A stretch of 64,000 nucleotides of DNA from an uncultured Clostridia bacterium (GCA_910587195.1 CAJUKL010000001.1:65080-129079), one strand, 5' to 3'. Shown: positions 1 through 7,906, counted from the first letter of the stretch. The notes: generated by a model from the letters alone, not told the origin. Translations and numbers: made by a program.

Positions 1-1
1 A

Positions 2-412
2 ACTGGTCCTGCTGGTGTCGCTGGTCCTACGGGTGTAACTGGTTCTGCTGGTGTCACTGGTCCTACTGGTGCAACTGGTCCTACGGGTTCAACCGGTTCT
101 GCTGGTGTCGCTGGTCCTACTGGTGCAACTGGTCCTGCTGGTGTCGCTGGTCCTACGGGCGCAACTGGTCCTGCTGGTGTCGCTGGTTCTGCTGGCGCAA
201 CCGGTCCTGCTGGTGTCGCTGGTCCTACTGGTGCAACTGGTCCTACGGGTTCAACCGGTCCTGCTGGTGTCGCTGGTCCTACTGGTGCAACTGGTCCTAC
301 GGGTTCAACCGGTCCTGTTGGTGTCGCTGGTTCTACGGGCGCAACTGGTCCTACGGGTCCAACCGGTCCTACGGGTCCAACCGGTCCTACGGGTCCAACC
401 GGTCCTACGGGT
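2..412 (+). repeat. Collagen-type GXY-coding tandem repeat
   Basis: The DNA repeats in 9-bp steps with higher-order units of about 18 to 45 bp built from blocks such as GGTCCTACGGGT and GGTCCTGCTGGTGTC. Near-identical blocks recur (for example at 95-150 and 245-300), so the array probably changes length by slippage or recombination. The last four units (350-410) are almost exact copies of an 18-bp block, the most homogenised part. Confidence 0.9.
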
Positions 413-835
413 GCTATAGCAACAAATGTACTAAATGCTATCAACAATCCCGAACAAACACCTGTAGCAGCAAATACGCCTTTACTTTTTAATACAAATC
501 GGACAGAAATAGGTACAGGTATCCAGCATACTGCTGGCACAGGAAATTTTGTGTTAAGTCAAACAGGAGCTTATGCAATACATTATGATGCCATAGCAAG
601 TGAAGCATCTGGCGTAACTCCTCCAGCAACTGTAACACTCCATTTAGAGCAAGATGGTGTAAAGATTCAAGGCACTTCAGCTTCTGTTACCTTAACTACA
701 GCAAACCAAGCAGCAACCTTAGCAAGTAATGCTATTGTTACTGTAACAACGGCACCTTCCACAATTACATTGGTAGCAAGCAATACCAGTGGTGATTTTT
801 CCGAATCTAATATGAGTATTATAAAATTAAACTAA
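2..835 (+). CDS. Collagen-like surface/exosporium protein, 3' part (BclA-type)
   Basis: The reading frame is already open at the left edge, so the start and any N-terminal anchor lie outside the window. Codons from base 2 to 412 encode uninterrupted Gly-X-Y triplets (GPT, GPA, GVA, GAT, GST types), a bacterial collagen-like stalk. About 140 residues follow, rich in Thr, Ala and Val with alternating hydrophobic residues, as in the C-terminal jelly-roll domains of BclA-type exosporium glycoproteins. The Thr-rich triplets are the kind that are O-glycosylated in BclA. The frame ends at TAA. The next gene is spoIIID on the other strand, which fits a spore-surface role, but a vegetative cell-surface protein is possible. 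The family call is confident; the location in the cell is inferred. Confidence 0.85.
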   Translation, partial: TGPAGVAGPTGVTGSAGVTGPTGATGPTGSTGSAGVAGPTGATGPAGVAGPTGATGPAGVAGSAGATGPAGVAGPTGATGPTGSTGPAGVAGPTGATGPTGSTGPVGVAGSTGATGPTGPTGPTGPTGPTGPTGPTGAIATNVLNAINNPEQTPVAANTPLLFNTNRTEIGTGIQHTAGTGNFVLSQTGAYAIHYDAIASEASGVTPPATVTLHLEQDGVKIQGTSASVTLTTANQAATLASNAIVTVTTAPSTITLVASNTSGDFSESNMSIIKLN

Positions 836-890
836 ACGATAAAAAACCTCCTATTATATAAATTAATCTGCATACAAATCCAACAAAGAA

Positions 891-914
891 GGGTACAACA
901 AAAATGTTGTACCC
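891..914 (+). terminator. Hairpin after collagen-like gene
   Basis: GGGTACAACA and TGTTGTACCC form a perfect 10-bp stem with an AAAA loop, 55 bp past the stop codon. The 3' side is pyrimidine-rich (CTCTGCCTGTC) but lacks a clean T-run, so it may act as an mRNA 3' stabiliser or a weak terminator. Nothing else was seen in the 836-1021 gap. Confidence 0.5.
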
Positions 915-1021
915 CTCTGCCTGTCAATAAACTTGTAAAACTTGAAATATCTAATGGATTTTTATGCAATACCAACTAGAGTGTAATCCATAATAAAACT
1001 ATTTTTTTGACAAACAAAATT

Positions 1022-1276
1022 TTATTTCAATTTATGAAGATATTTTTCTTTTGTAGCTAAACCACCTCTAATATGTCTTTCTGCTTTGTTAATTTCTAGT
1101 ACACGACGAACATCTTTTGCTAAATCAGGATTAATTTTTTCTACTCTGTCTGTAATGTCTTTGTGTACTGTACTTTTACTGATACCAAACTTTTTTGCTG
1201 TTTCCCGTACGGTAGCATTGGAATGTATCATAAAATTCGCAATTTCAACAGCCCTTTCTTCTATATATGTTTTCAA
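1022..1276 (-). CDS. spoIIID: Sporulation transcriptional regulator SpoIIID
   Basis: This 84-residue DNA-binding protein matches SpoIIID, the mother-cell regulator that acts with sigma-E and sets up the switch to sigma-K. The core has the family's helix-turn-helix (VRETAKKFGISKSTVHKDI, about residues 23-41), then INPDLAKDV and the basic HIRGGLATKEKY segment that forms the second DNA-contacting helix. Length agrees with the family (80-95 residues). The start is TTG, chosen because GAGGAG lies 9 bases upstream; the next in-frame ATG would remove N-terminal family residues. A sigma-E-like promoter lies just upstream. It is transcribed towards the collagen-like gene. Confidence 0.95.
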   Translation of the reverse strand: MKTYIEERAVEIANFMIHSNATVRETAKKFGISKSTVHKDITDRVEKINPDLAKDVRRVLEINKAERHIRGGLATKEKYLHKLK

Positions 1277-1308
1277 GAATCAGCACTCCTCTATACTTTA
1301 TCATATTT

Positions 1309-1338
1309 ATGTATATGCTATAAATAAGCGCAATATGA
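1309..1338 (-). promoter_or_regulatory. Candidate sigma-E-type promoter of spoIIID
   Basis: On the minus strand TCATATT (1332-1338) is followed after 14 bases by CATATACAT (1309-1317). This resembles the sigma-E -35 (ATATT) and -10 (CATAnAnT) elements with one -10 mismatch. spoIIID is sigma-E dependent in Bacillus, which supports the reading. Confidence 0.4.
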
Positions 1339-1462
1339 AAATTGTTTCTTTCTCTTTTACAGCACCGATAAAATTTTTTAAAATAGCTATTGAAAATATA
1401 AAAAAAATGTGTTTTAATACAATAAGAAAGCATAAATATAATTTTTTGAGGGGGAAATATGC

Positions 1463-2935
1463 ATGAAAAAGAAAATATGTAGTTTATTACTTGCAGGGGT
1501 ATTGGCATTTTCTGGAACCATTTCTGTATTTGCTTGTACTGGTACCATTGTTGGCAAAAATATGTCTGAGGATGGTACAAGACTGATTGCTAGAACAGAA
1601 GACATTGGTGGTGGACATACAAAACGCTATGTTGTGCAGCCAGCAATGCAATATACAAAGGAAGCAGTTTTTGTAGACAGAAATACAGGTTTTACTTATC
1701 CACAACCTGCCAAAGCTTATAAATATACATATGTACCAGATGCTGATGTAGAAGGAGATGGTATTTATGGTGAAATTGGGTTTAATGAATTTGGTGTATT
1801 TGTAGATGCTACTATTTCAGCTTATCCAAATGAACAGGCAGAAAGTGCAGACCCTTTTGTTGAAGATGGATTCCGAGAAGCAAATATGGTTTCTATTCTA
1901 TTACCAAGAATCAAAACAGCAAAAGAAGGAGTAGAATTAGTTGCTTCTATTGTAGAAGAAAAGGGGGCGGCAGAAGGAAATATTCTTGTCATTGGGGATA
2001 GTAAAGAAACATGGTATATGGAAATTTATACAGGTCATAGATATGCTGCAATTAAGGTGCCAGATGACGCTTGTATGGTTTTTCCAAACTGTTTTATGTT
2101 AGGTGATGTTCATTTAGAAGATAAAGAAAATGTTTTTGCTTCTCCAGATTTAATTACATTTGCGCAGGAAAATGGTTTTTATAAAGAATATGAAGGAAAA
2201 TTTCATGCTGCTCTTTCCTATGCAGAAGAACTAACAGAAGGAAATCGTCAAAGACTTTGGGGCGGACAAAATTTTTTAGCACCCAGTCAAAAAATATCCT
2301 ATCAAAAAGAAGTATTTGACTTATTTATGACACCAGATGAAAAGGTATCTTTACAAGACGTTATGGAATTACAAAAATATCGCTATGAAGGCACAGAATT
2401 CGACGCAAACAAAGATGATGAAGTGCGTGAAATTGGAACAGAAAGACAAGCAGAATGTCACGTATTACAGATAAAAGAAAATTATCCAGAAGAATTGGGT
2501 GGCATTATGTGGCTTGCAATGGGAAATGCAGAACATTCTGTTTATCTCCCTACTTATGGAAATATTACAGATACCCATGAAGCCTATAAATCCAGTGCAT
2601 TAAATTACAGTCCTGATTGTGCTTATTGGATATTCCGTAGTGTGGCAACACTGGCAGAATTAAACAGAGAAAAATTTGGTGCTTCTGTCAGAGAATATTG
2701 GACACAATATCAGCAAAACCTTATTGACAATCAAGAGCAGATAGATAAAAAAATATTAGAACTGTATGCAAAAAGTCCAAAAGAAGCTGCAGAATACGCT
2801 ACAAAACAAGGCATTTTAATTGCAGATGATGCTATGAAAAAAGCAAACATCATTTATGAAGAATTGATGACCTATATTGCAGCAGAAGGTGGTAGACCAA
2901 ACAAAGAAGCTTTTGTTCCTTCTATTGCAAAATAA
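1463..2935 (+). CDS. Secreted C69-family dipeptidase
   Basis: This 490-residue protein belongs to peptidase family C69 (PepD-like dipeptidases, Ntn-hydrolase fold). Residues 1-24 are a signal peptide (KKKICSLLLAGVLAF core, cleavage after VFA). Cleavage leaves Cys25 at the new N terminus in the motif CTGTIVGKNMSEDG; an N-terminal Cys is the catalytic nucleophile of this family. Further family landmarks are TEDIGGGHTKRY, YGEIGFNEFGVFVDAT and GDSKETWYMEIYTGHRYAA. It should be an exported enzyme cleaving short peptides. The start ATG has GAGGGGGAAATATGC upstream. It stands alone and ends in a strong terminator. Substrate preference cannot be read from the sequence. Confidence 0.9.
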   Translation: MKKKICSLLLAGVLAFSGTISVFACTGTIVGKNMSEDGTRLIARTEDIGGGHTKRYVVQPAMQYTKEAVFVDRNTGFTYPQPAKAYKYTYVPDADVEGDGIYGEIGFNEFGVFVDATISAYPNEQAESADPFVEDGFREANMVSILLPRIKTAKEGVELVASIVEEKGAAEGNILVIGDSKETWYMEIYTGHRYAAIKVPDDACMVFPNCFMLGDVHLEDKENVFASPDLITFAQENGFYKEYEGKFHAALSYAEELTEGNRQRLWGGQNFLAPSQKISYQKEVFDLFMTPDEKVSLQDVMELQKYRYEGTEFDANKDDEVREIGTERQAECHVLQIKENYPEELGGIMWLAMGNAEHSVYLPTYGNITDTHEAYKSSALNYSPDCAYWIFRSVATLAELNREKFGASVREYWTQYQQNLIDNQEQIDKKILELYAKSPKEAAEYATKQGILIADDAMKKANIIYEELMTYIAAEGGRPNKEAFVPSIAK

Positions 2936-2956
2936 TATTTATAAAATAATATCCGA

Positions 2957-3014
2957 CCTTGAGAAATTTCCTTCCTTATTATAATGATAGAAGGAAATTT
3001 CTCAAGGTTTTTTT
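2957..3014 (+). terminator. Rho-independent terminator of dipeptidase gene
   Basis: An 18-bp stem, CCTTGAGAAATTTCCTTC at 2957-2974 against its complement at 2990-3007, is followed by seven T residues. It also separates the convergent AI-2E-family gene. Confidence 0.9.
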
Positions 3015-3016
3015 CG

Positions 3017-4222
3017 TTATGGTATTTTTTGATAATCTTCTGTTTTTGTAGAAAGTTCTTTTTTTTCTAATGCTTTATTGACAGCCTGCGAAATCAAATG
3101 ATATGCAACAGCAAAAAATGGAACACCGATTATCATACCAAAAAAGCCCATCAGACCACCAAAAAACAATATCGAGAACAAAACCCAAAAACTACTTAAC
3201 CCAGTGGAATCTCCTAAAATTTTAGGACCTAAAATATTTCCATCAAATTGTTGCAAAACAAAAATAAACAGAATAAAGTATAAACTTTGTATTGGTGAAA
3301 CTAACAGCAACAAAATAAAACTTGGAATTGCACCAATAAACGGCCCAAAAAATGGAATAATATTTGTAATTCCTATAATCACACTTATCAGCATCGTATA
3401 AGGCATACGCATTAATGTTAGACATAGATAACAAATAATGCCAATAATTAAAGAATCTATCAATTTGCCAATAATAAACCCACCAAAAACTTGATTTACA
3501 AAACGGATTTCATGAATAATTGCACTCCCCCATTTTTCATTAAAAATACTATAAATAATTTTTTTGGCCTGGGAGGCAAATACTGTTTTACAATTCAGCA
3601 CATAAACCGCAACAATAATACCAATTAAAAAATTCTTTAAAAAAGAAAATACACGATATAACCCCAGCGAAACATTCGACACAAACGTCTGAATCGCTGT
3701 CAAATTTGGTACAAGGGAAGTTTTTAGCCATTGCTCTATTTGTTTGGAAAATTCTGTATAATAGTTGGAAAGCACTTCCGAAACTTGCGGATTATTTTTA
3801 AAAGTAGTATCTAACCATGCATAAACTTGATTTACACTTTCTGGCACTAAGTCCACAATGCCCAAAATACTTTTATAAACTTGGGGAACAACCATCCAAA
3901 AAAATCCAGTCAATACCGCTATCATAAAAACAAGCGTAATCAAGGTACTACTTGCTTTGGCAAACGCTTTTCCTTTCGTTTTGCCAATTTTCTTTTTTAA
4001 AACAGGTTCTATTCTTTTTTCAATTTTATTATAAATAGGTGCCAAAAGATAGGCTAACACCAAGCCATAAATAATAGGCGCTAGGATATGCAACAGGGTT
4101 TGAAAACCATGAAACAGATTTTTTAACCGGAAAAGCACAAAGAAAAATAAAATGGAACCGGAAATTGCTGCAAAAAGGGTAAGTCCTTTCCAAATATAAC
4201 GCTTCTTTTCCTCTTGATTCAA
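3017..4222 (-). CDS. AI-2E family transporter (PerM/YdiK type)
   Basis: This 401-residue polytopic membrane protein is of the AI-2E transporter family (DUF20). Two N-terminal helices (about residues 13-33 and 40-60, with the APIIYGLVLAYLLAPIYN signature) and a third around 95-115 are followed by a soluble stretch (about 120-190) and the conserved C-terminal membrane core with FGGFIIGKLIDSLIIG, NIIPFFGPFIGAIP and FDGNILGPKILGDSTGL. These last motifs are diagnostic. Members export small molecules or act in ion homeostasis; the substrate cannot be inferred. Start is TTG with AAGGAGG 8 bases upstream. It appears monocistronic. Confidence 0.9.
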   Translation of the reverse strand: MNQEEKKRYIWKGLTLFAAISGSILFFFVLFRLKNLFHGFQTLLHILAPIIYGLVLAYLLAPIYNKIEKRIEPVLKKKIGKTKGKAFAKASSTLITLVFMIAVLTGFFWMVVPQVYKSILGIVDLVPESVNQVYAWLDTTFKNNPQVSEVLSNYYTEFSKQIEQWLKTSLVPNLTAIQTFVSNVSLGLYRVFSFLKNFLIGIIVAVYVLNCKTVFASQAKKIIYSIFNEKWGSAIIHEIRFVNQVFGGFIIGKLIDSLIIGIICYLCLTLMRMPYTMLISVIIGITNIIPFFGPFIGAIPSFILLLLVSPIQSLYFILFIFVLQQFDGNILGPKILGDSTGLSSFWVLFSILFFGGLMGFFGMIIGVPFFAVAYHLISQAVNKALEKKELSTKTEDYQKIP

Positions 4223-4347
4223 TACAAACTCCTCCTTAATGAATTTGTATTATTTTATCAAAATAATCTAAAATATGCAACAACTCCCATATATAAGCCA
4301 CAGTCTGGATTTTCTCCAGACTGGGTCTGCACCTCAAGGGCAAAGAC

Positions 4348-4602
4348 TCATTTTAAATAGTATTCCACAAAAAAATGAAAATCTTTCATTGCTTGTTTAT
4401 ACATTCCTGTTGCCAAGAGCGCAACATATTGTGCTTCCAGTTCCTCATAAGCCCAGAATGCTTCACAAGACTCTAATTTTTGTGCAAGTGCTGCTTTTTG
4501 TGCTACCAAGTCTTTGTGCTGTTTCCGAATTTCGTTAATTTTTTCCGCTACATAACTGTTCAAAAAGTCCTCAAACTTTTCGTTGAAGTCCGTTTCGCCC
4601 AT
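4348..4602 (-). CDS. Small acidic hypothetical protein
   Basis: The family was not recognised. From the ATG at 4602 the product is 84 residues, strongly helical and charged (FEDFLNSYVAEKINEI, QKAALAQKLESCEAFWAYEEL), with no membrane segment or signal; it could be a short coiled-coil or adaptor. The frame stays open upstream to a GTG at 4677, but the AGGAGG there abuts that GTG directly, so the ATG (with AAAGGA about 10 bases upstream) is preferred. A good promoter lies 200 bases upstream, leaving a long leader. An inverted repeat CAGTCTGGA/TCCAGACTG (4301-4323) follows the gene without a T-run. The XRE regulator lies upstream on the same strand. Confidence 0.55.
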   Translation of the reverse strand: MGETDFNEKFEDFLNSYVAEKINEIRKQHKDLVAQKAALAQKLESCEAFWAYEELEAQYVALLATGMYKQAMKDFHFFVEYYLK

Positions 4603-4813
4603 TCTAACCAATTCCTTTCTTTTATTATGTACTGTACCAATACACAATTTTGGCACGCCAGTGTAATCCTGTTTCACCTCCTTTCACAGTATGCCAAAAA
4701 GCAAGGAATTTAATAATAAAAAGGAACATTTTGAGATTTGATTTTTGACCAACTTTATTGCAAAAAACTAACATTTTGCTCAATTTCTCTATAATTTCTG
4801 ACTTTTTTAACAG

Positions 4814-4842
4814 ATTATATAAAAACTAAAGTTTATTGACAA
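4814..4842 (-). promoter_or_regulatory. Sigma-A promoter for the small acidic gene
   Basis: On the minus strand TTGTCA (4837-4842), a 17-base spacer and TATAAT (4814-4819). It implies a leader of about 200 bases before the ATG at 4602; no riboswitch was recognised in it. Confidence 0.6.
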
Positions 4843-4850
4843 ATAAAAAA

Positions 4851-4917
4851 AGGCTTGACCCCATTTTTTGTGAACAAAATACAGTAATTATTTATGATTT
4901 TGCCCAACTTCAAGCCT
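4851..4917 (-). terminator. Possible terminator of the XRE gene
   Basis: On the minus strand AGGCTTGA (4910-4917) pairs with TCAAGCCT (4851-4858), followed by a run of seven T. The loop is about 50 bases, long for an intrinsic terminator. Confidence 0.4.
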
Positions 4918-4961
4918 TGTTCATCTTCTGTCAAACACAGCTAAAGTTTTTTGCTTTCTTT

Positions 4962-5330
4962 TTAGGAAAGCGTGTCTTTACTTTTAATTTCGACACGAGG
5001 CTTGATAAATTTGACTAAAGATAATATAAACAAGATTTCTTCCTCTGTGGAATTATATAAATAGGCATTGAGTGCGTCAAGGGCAGAATTTTCTGCTGGT
5101 TTGACTTCCGTTGCCGTTCCTTTGATAAGGTAATCTGTGGAAACATGAAAAATTTCAGAAAGTCGGCACAATTTTTCCAAGCTAATACCACTTGTTCCCC
5201 GTTCCACCAAGCCAATAAAAGATGGTGAAACATCAAGTAGCTCACATAGTTTTTCAATGGTCAATTTATTTTTCAGCCTTTCATCACGTATTCTTTTTCC
5301 AACTTCTTTTTGATTAAAAGAAAAAGCCAT
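4962..5330 (-). CDS. XRE-family helix-turn-helix regulator
   Basis: A Cro/C1-type HTH fills residues 8-65 (VGKRIRDERLKNKLTIEKL, then VSPSFIGLVERGTSGISLEKL, a textbook recognition helix with the ERG/S turn). A short C-terminal tail rich in Leu, Glu and Lys is probably for dimerisation. The ATG at 5330 is chosen because GAGGTGA lies 8 bases upstream; a GTG four codons earlier is possible. It is divergent from csrA with the sigma-28-type promoter between them, so it could act on the csrA/flagellin unit, though no operator was proven. The target is unknown. Confidence 0.85.
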   Translation of the reverse strand: MAFSFNQKEVGKRIRDERLKNKLTIEKLCELLDVSPSFIGLVERGTSGISLEKLCRLSEIFHVSTDYLIKGTATEVKPAENSALDALNAYLYNSTEEEILFILSLVKFIKPRVEIKSKDTLS

Positions 5331-5421
5331 CTGTTTACTCACCTCATATCTTTCAGTTTATAGAAAAATAGCCATCTGCACCATATAGTAAAACAATCAA
5401 AAAAAATAATAGCCACACTAT

Positions 5422-5447
5422 TAAGTTTTTATTCCCTGTGCCGATAT
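5422..5447 (+). promoter_or_regulatory. Sigma-28 (SigD/FliA)-type promoter upstream of csrA
   Basis: TTAAG (5421-5425) and, 14-15 bases on, GCCGATAT (5440-5447). The -10 matches the Bacillus SigD consensus GCCGATAT in all eight positions; the -35 is TTAA/TAAG against TAAA. Transcription would start near 5454, 90 bases before csrA, and may continue into flagellin. The csrA leader also has an inverted repeat AATAGT/ACTATT (about 5504-5518). Confidence 0.7.
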
Positions 5448-5542
5448 AGTAAATGAAAGGTAAAATTAAAAAAATAAAAACACTATTTTTTTTACCCATG
5501 AACAATAGTATCACTATTATTTTTATATCAAGGAGGACTATT

Positions 5543-5761
5543 ATGTTATCACTCGGAAGGAATCCAGGAGAATATATTGTGATTGGCGGCAACATTATTG
5601 TGGAAGTGGTTTCCATAGATGGCTGCTTGCGCCTTGCCATAGATGCACCAAAAGAAATGACCATTGAGCGGGGAGAGAATTATGAAAAAACACATCCCAC
5701 ACCGGAGTGCATTCACAGAACTAAACTTTTAGGCGGCGCTAAAAGAAAAGAAAGACCTTGA
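5543..5761 (+). CDS. csrA: Carbon storage regulator CsrA
   Basis: This 72-residue RNA-binding protein matches CsrA: MLSLGRNPGEYIVIGG, IIVEVVSIDGCLRLAIDAPKE and the end of the core, IERGENYEK. CsrA binds GGA motifs in hairpin loops of leaders and represses translation; in Firmicutes its classic target is flagellin mRNA. The ATG at 5543 has AAGGAGG 7 bases upstream; a longer frame from 5453 adds residues unlike CsrA. The tail (about residues 50-72, ending GGAKRKERP) is longer and more basic than usual, and the TGA stop lies in the first hairpin of a dispersed repeat, so the tail may have been changed by that repeat. fliW, the usual partner, is not in the window. Confidence 0.9.
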   Translation: MLSLGRNPGEYIVIGGNIIVEVVSIDGCLRLAIDAPKEMTIERGENYEKTHPTPECIHRTKLLGGAKRKERP

Positions 5762-6116
5762 GGGCGTTGCCCTCAAACTCCTACTTCCTTTCTTGAAAGA
5801 AAGGAAGCGAAAGAACTTTAAGGCAAAAACTAGCGTTTTTGCGAAAGGTAAAATTAAGATTCTATTGCGTTTGCAAAAGGTAAAAGTTTTTGGTCAAGCT
5901 TTTTTCAAAAAGCTTGTAGGGTTTTAGGGACAAAGTCCCTAAGGTTCTAATACGCTTGCAAGCGTGTTTTTGAAGGGGAAGCGAGCTTGCCTCGCTGGGG
6001 AAACTTTTCACAAGTGAAAAAAGTTTCCCCAAGAACTTCCGACTTTTGTCAAGTTCCTAATAAACCACTTTTTTCAAAAAAGTTGGTGGAGTTTGAGGTG
6101 AAACCTCAAGGTTTTA
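5748..6116 (+). repeat. Dispersed modular palindromic repeat, copy A
   Basis: This copy fills most of the 505-base gap between csrA and flagellin. Modules in order: CTTGAGGGC/GCCCTCAA hairpin; CTTTCTTGAAAGAAAG palindrome (5793-5808); CAAAAACTAGCGTTTTTGC hairpin; GTCAAGCTTTTTTCAAAAAGCTTG hairpin at about 5893-5916; AGGGACAAAGTCCCT; ACGCTTGCAAGCGT; GGGGAAACTTTTCAC with its complement; AAGTTCCTAATAAACCA; and GTTTGAGGTGAAACCTCAAGG. Copies B-G share these modules in varying sets. It lacks the GTTGTAG module of the others. Transcription from the csrA promoter would have to cross it to reach flagellin. Confidence 0.75.
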
Positions 6117-6131
6117 ACAACTTTGTTTTCT

Positions 6132-6167
6132 ATCTGTGCGGAGGAGTGGGCCCCTTGTCCCACAGAT
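6132..6167 (+). promoter_or_regulatory. Leader hairpin with GGAGGAG in the loop
   Basis: ATCTGTG (6132-6138) pairs with CACAGAT (6161-6167). The enclosed segment holds GGAGGAG and a smaller GGG/CCC stem. GGA in a hairpin loop is the CsrA recognition element, so this may be an upstream CsrA site of the flagellin leader. Confidence 0.4.
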
Positions 6168-6221
6168 TGAAATAGATAAAAAAAGACCGGGCATAGCCCA
6201 AGCCAAAACAATAAAAAGATG

Positions 6222-6257
6222 GGGGAGAAAGGATACTCCCCGACACATTCAAGGAGG
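6222..6257 (+). promoter_or_regulatory. Predicted CsrA-binding sites in the flagellin leader
   Basis: GGGGAG (6222-6227) pairs with CTCCCC (6236-6241), presenting an 8-base loop AAAGGATA with a central GGA, the standard CsrA target. A second GGA is in the Shine-Dalgarno AAGGAGG (6251-6257), 9 bases before the flagellin ATG. The spacing between the GGAs is about 21 bases. The Bacillus hag leader has the same two-site plan (BS1 in a hairpin, BS2 over the ribosome site). Confidence 0.7.
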
Positions 6258-6265
6258 TAAGTTTT

Positions 6266-7906
6266 ATGATTATTCAACATAATATTTCAGCTTTAAATTC
6301 TTATAACAAATTAGCAGGTAACAACAAAGCTTTAGCTAAAAACTTAGAAAAATTGTCATCTGGTTACAAAATTAACAGAGCTGCTGACGATGCTGCTGGT
6401 TTAGGTATCTCTGAAAAAATGAGAGCACAAATCACTGGTATGAACAGAGCACAACAAAACTCTAAAGATGGTATCTCTTTGGTACAGACTGCTGAAGGTG
6501 CTTTGACAGAAGTTCACTCTATGTTAAACAGAATGGTTGACTTGACAACACAGGCTTCCAATGGTGTTTATACCAACGATGAAAAAACAAAAATCAAAGA
6601 TGAATTAGCACAGTTGGAAAGTGAAATTGATAGAATCGCTGACGCTACAAACTTCAATGGTATTAAATTGTTAGATGGTAGTTTATCAGGTTCAGGTGCT
6701 ACAAAGGCAGTATCCAGCATTACAACAGATTTAACTACAACTAAGATTGATGCAGTAGCTGGTAAATATGTAATGAGTTCGGCTGCAGCTGGAACTACAA
6801 CCGAATTGGATAATGTAAGAGCTAAAGGAACCTATACAATTGCTTTAGAAGATGGTACATCTATTAATGTTGATATAGAAGTTATAAATGACCCTGATGA
6901 TTCTACAAAAGTTTGTCTTGCAGTAAATGGCGAAAAATATGGCGGTTCAGATACTACTATTGGTAATGTTGTTACTGCTCAAAAAACTGCAGAAGCTGTT
7001 AAATCTGTATTAGACAAAGAATTAGCAGATAGATACACAGTTAGTGTAGATACTGCTGGTAAATTTACATTTGAGGCAGTAGAAAAAGGTACTTCTACAC
7101 CAGCAATTACAGGTGTATCATACAAAGGTCAAACTAGTGCAGGTGCTATAAAAGCTGGTGCAAGTGGATTAGATACTACAAATAGTAAAGAAGCTGCTAA
7201 TGCAAAAACAGGTATTGCACACACAGTAATAGCTGCTAAAGATTTTACTGGAACAAATGAAAAAGATGCTGTATTTGAAATCAATGGTCAAAAGTTTGTT
7301 GTTGCAGCTGCAGGTGTTGATGCTTCTAAATTATCAGATAGTGGTATAAGAGTTATTACTGCTACTGTAGCTTCTGATCAAACTAAAATTGCTCAACAAC
7401 TTTCTCATGCATTGGGTATGAATGTAACATATTCAACTGATATGAAAGGCGATGGTAGTAATACTGCTGGTTATGTTTTCGGTGCAGGTGAAGGAAAAGC
7501 TGGTAGTGGTGGATTAAGATTACAGATTGGTGAAACAAATGATTCTTTCAACCAATTAGATGTTACTGTTGATGATTGTCATGCAGCAGCTCTTGGTGTT
7601 GCTGGTTTGAACATTGACACTCCAGACGCAGCGTCAGCTTCCATGATGAAAGCAAAAGCAGCGATTGAACAAGTTTCCAAAACACGAAGCTTACTGGGTG
7701 CTACTCAAAACAGATTAGACCACACATTGGCTAACTTGGAAGAAACAACCACAAACTTGACAGAAGCTGAAAGCCGTATCAGAGATACAGACATGGCAAA
7801 CGAGATGATGAAATATACAAAGAACAACATTCTTATTCAGTCCTCTCAAGCTATGCTTGCGCAAGCAAACCAAGTTCCACAGGGCGTTCTTCAGTTATTA
7901 CAATAA
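6266..7906 (+). CDS. Flagellin
   Basis: This 546-residue filament protein has the conserved N-terminal D0/D1 helices (MIIQHNISALNSYNKLAGN, INRAADDAAGLGISEKMRAQ, LVQTAEGALTEVHSMLNRM) and C-terminal D1/D0 helices (LGATQNRLDHTLANLEETT, ESRIRDTDMANEMM, ILIQSSQAMLAQANQ, ending in GVLQLLQ). The central 300 residues form a variable surface domain rich in Thr, Ala, Gly and Asp, larger than in minimal flagellins such as Bacillus Hag. Ser/Thr-rich stretches could be glycosylated, but no glycosylation genes are near. The protein is exported by the flagellar secretion system. The leader carries predicted CsrA sites, with csrA just upstream. A strong terminator follows. Confidence 0.97.
   Translation: MIIQHNISALNSYNKLAGNNKALAKNLEKLSSGYKINRAADDAAGLGISEKMRAQITGMNRAQQNSKDGISLVQTAEGALTEVHSMLNRMVDLTTQASNGVYTNDEKTKIKDELAQLESEIDRIADATNFNGIKLLDGSLSGSGATKAVSSITTDLTTTKIDAVAGKYVMSSAAAGTTTELDNVRAKGTYTIALEDGTSINVDIEVINDPDDSTKVCLAVNGEKYGGSDTTIGNVVTAQKTAEAVKSVLDKELADRYTVSVDTAGKFTFEAVEKGTSTPAITGVSYKGQTSAGAIKAGASGLDTTNSKEAANAKTGIAHTVIAAKDFTGTNEKDAVFEINGQKFVVAAAGVDASKLSDSGIRVITATVASDQTKIAQQLSHALGMNVTYSTDMKGDGSNTAGYVFGAGEGKAGSGGLRLQIGETNDSFNQLDVTVDDCHAAALGVAGLNIDTPDAASASMMKAKAAIEQVSKTRSLLGATQNRLDHTLANLEETTTNLTEAESRIRDTDMANEMMKYTKNNILIQSSQAMLAQANQVPQGVLQLLQ

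Noticed and set aside
2..412. CRISPR-like array or minisatellite without coding role
   Set aside because: The period is 9 bp in frame with Gly at every third codon; it is a collagen-coding region.
4603..4677. GTG start for the small acidic protein
   Set aside because: AGGAGG directly touches the GTG; the ATG at 4602 has better spacing, although the upstream start cannot be excluded.
5987..6175. Open frame of 62 codons between csrA and flagellin
   Set aside because: It lies in repeat A and the flagellin leader; the same sequence occurs in other repeat copies with stops in all frames.
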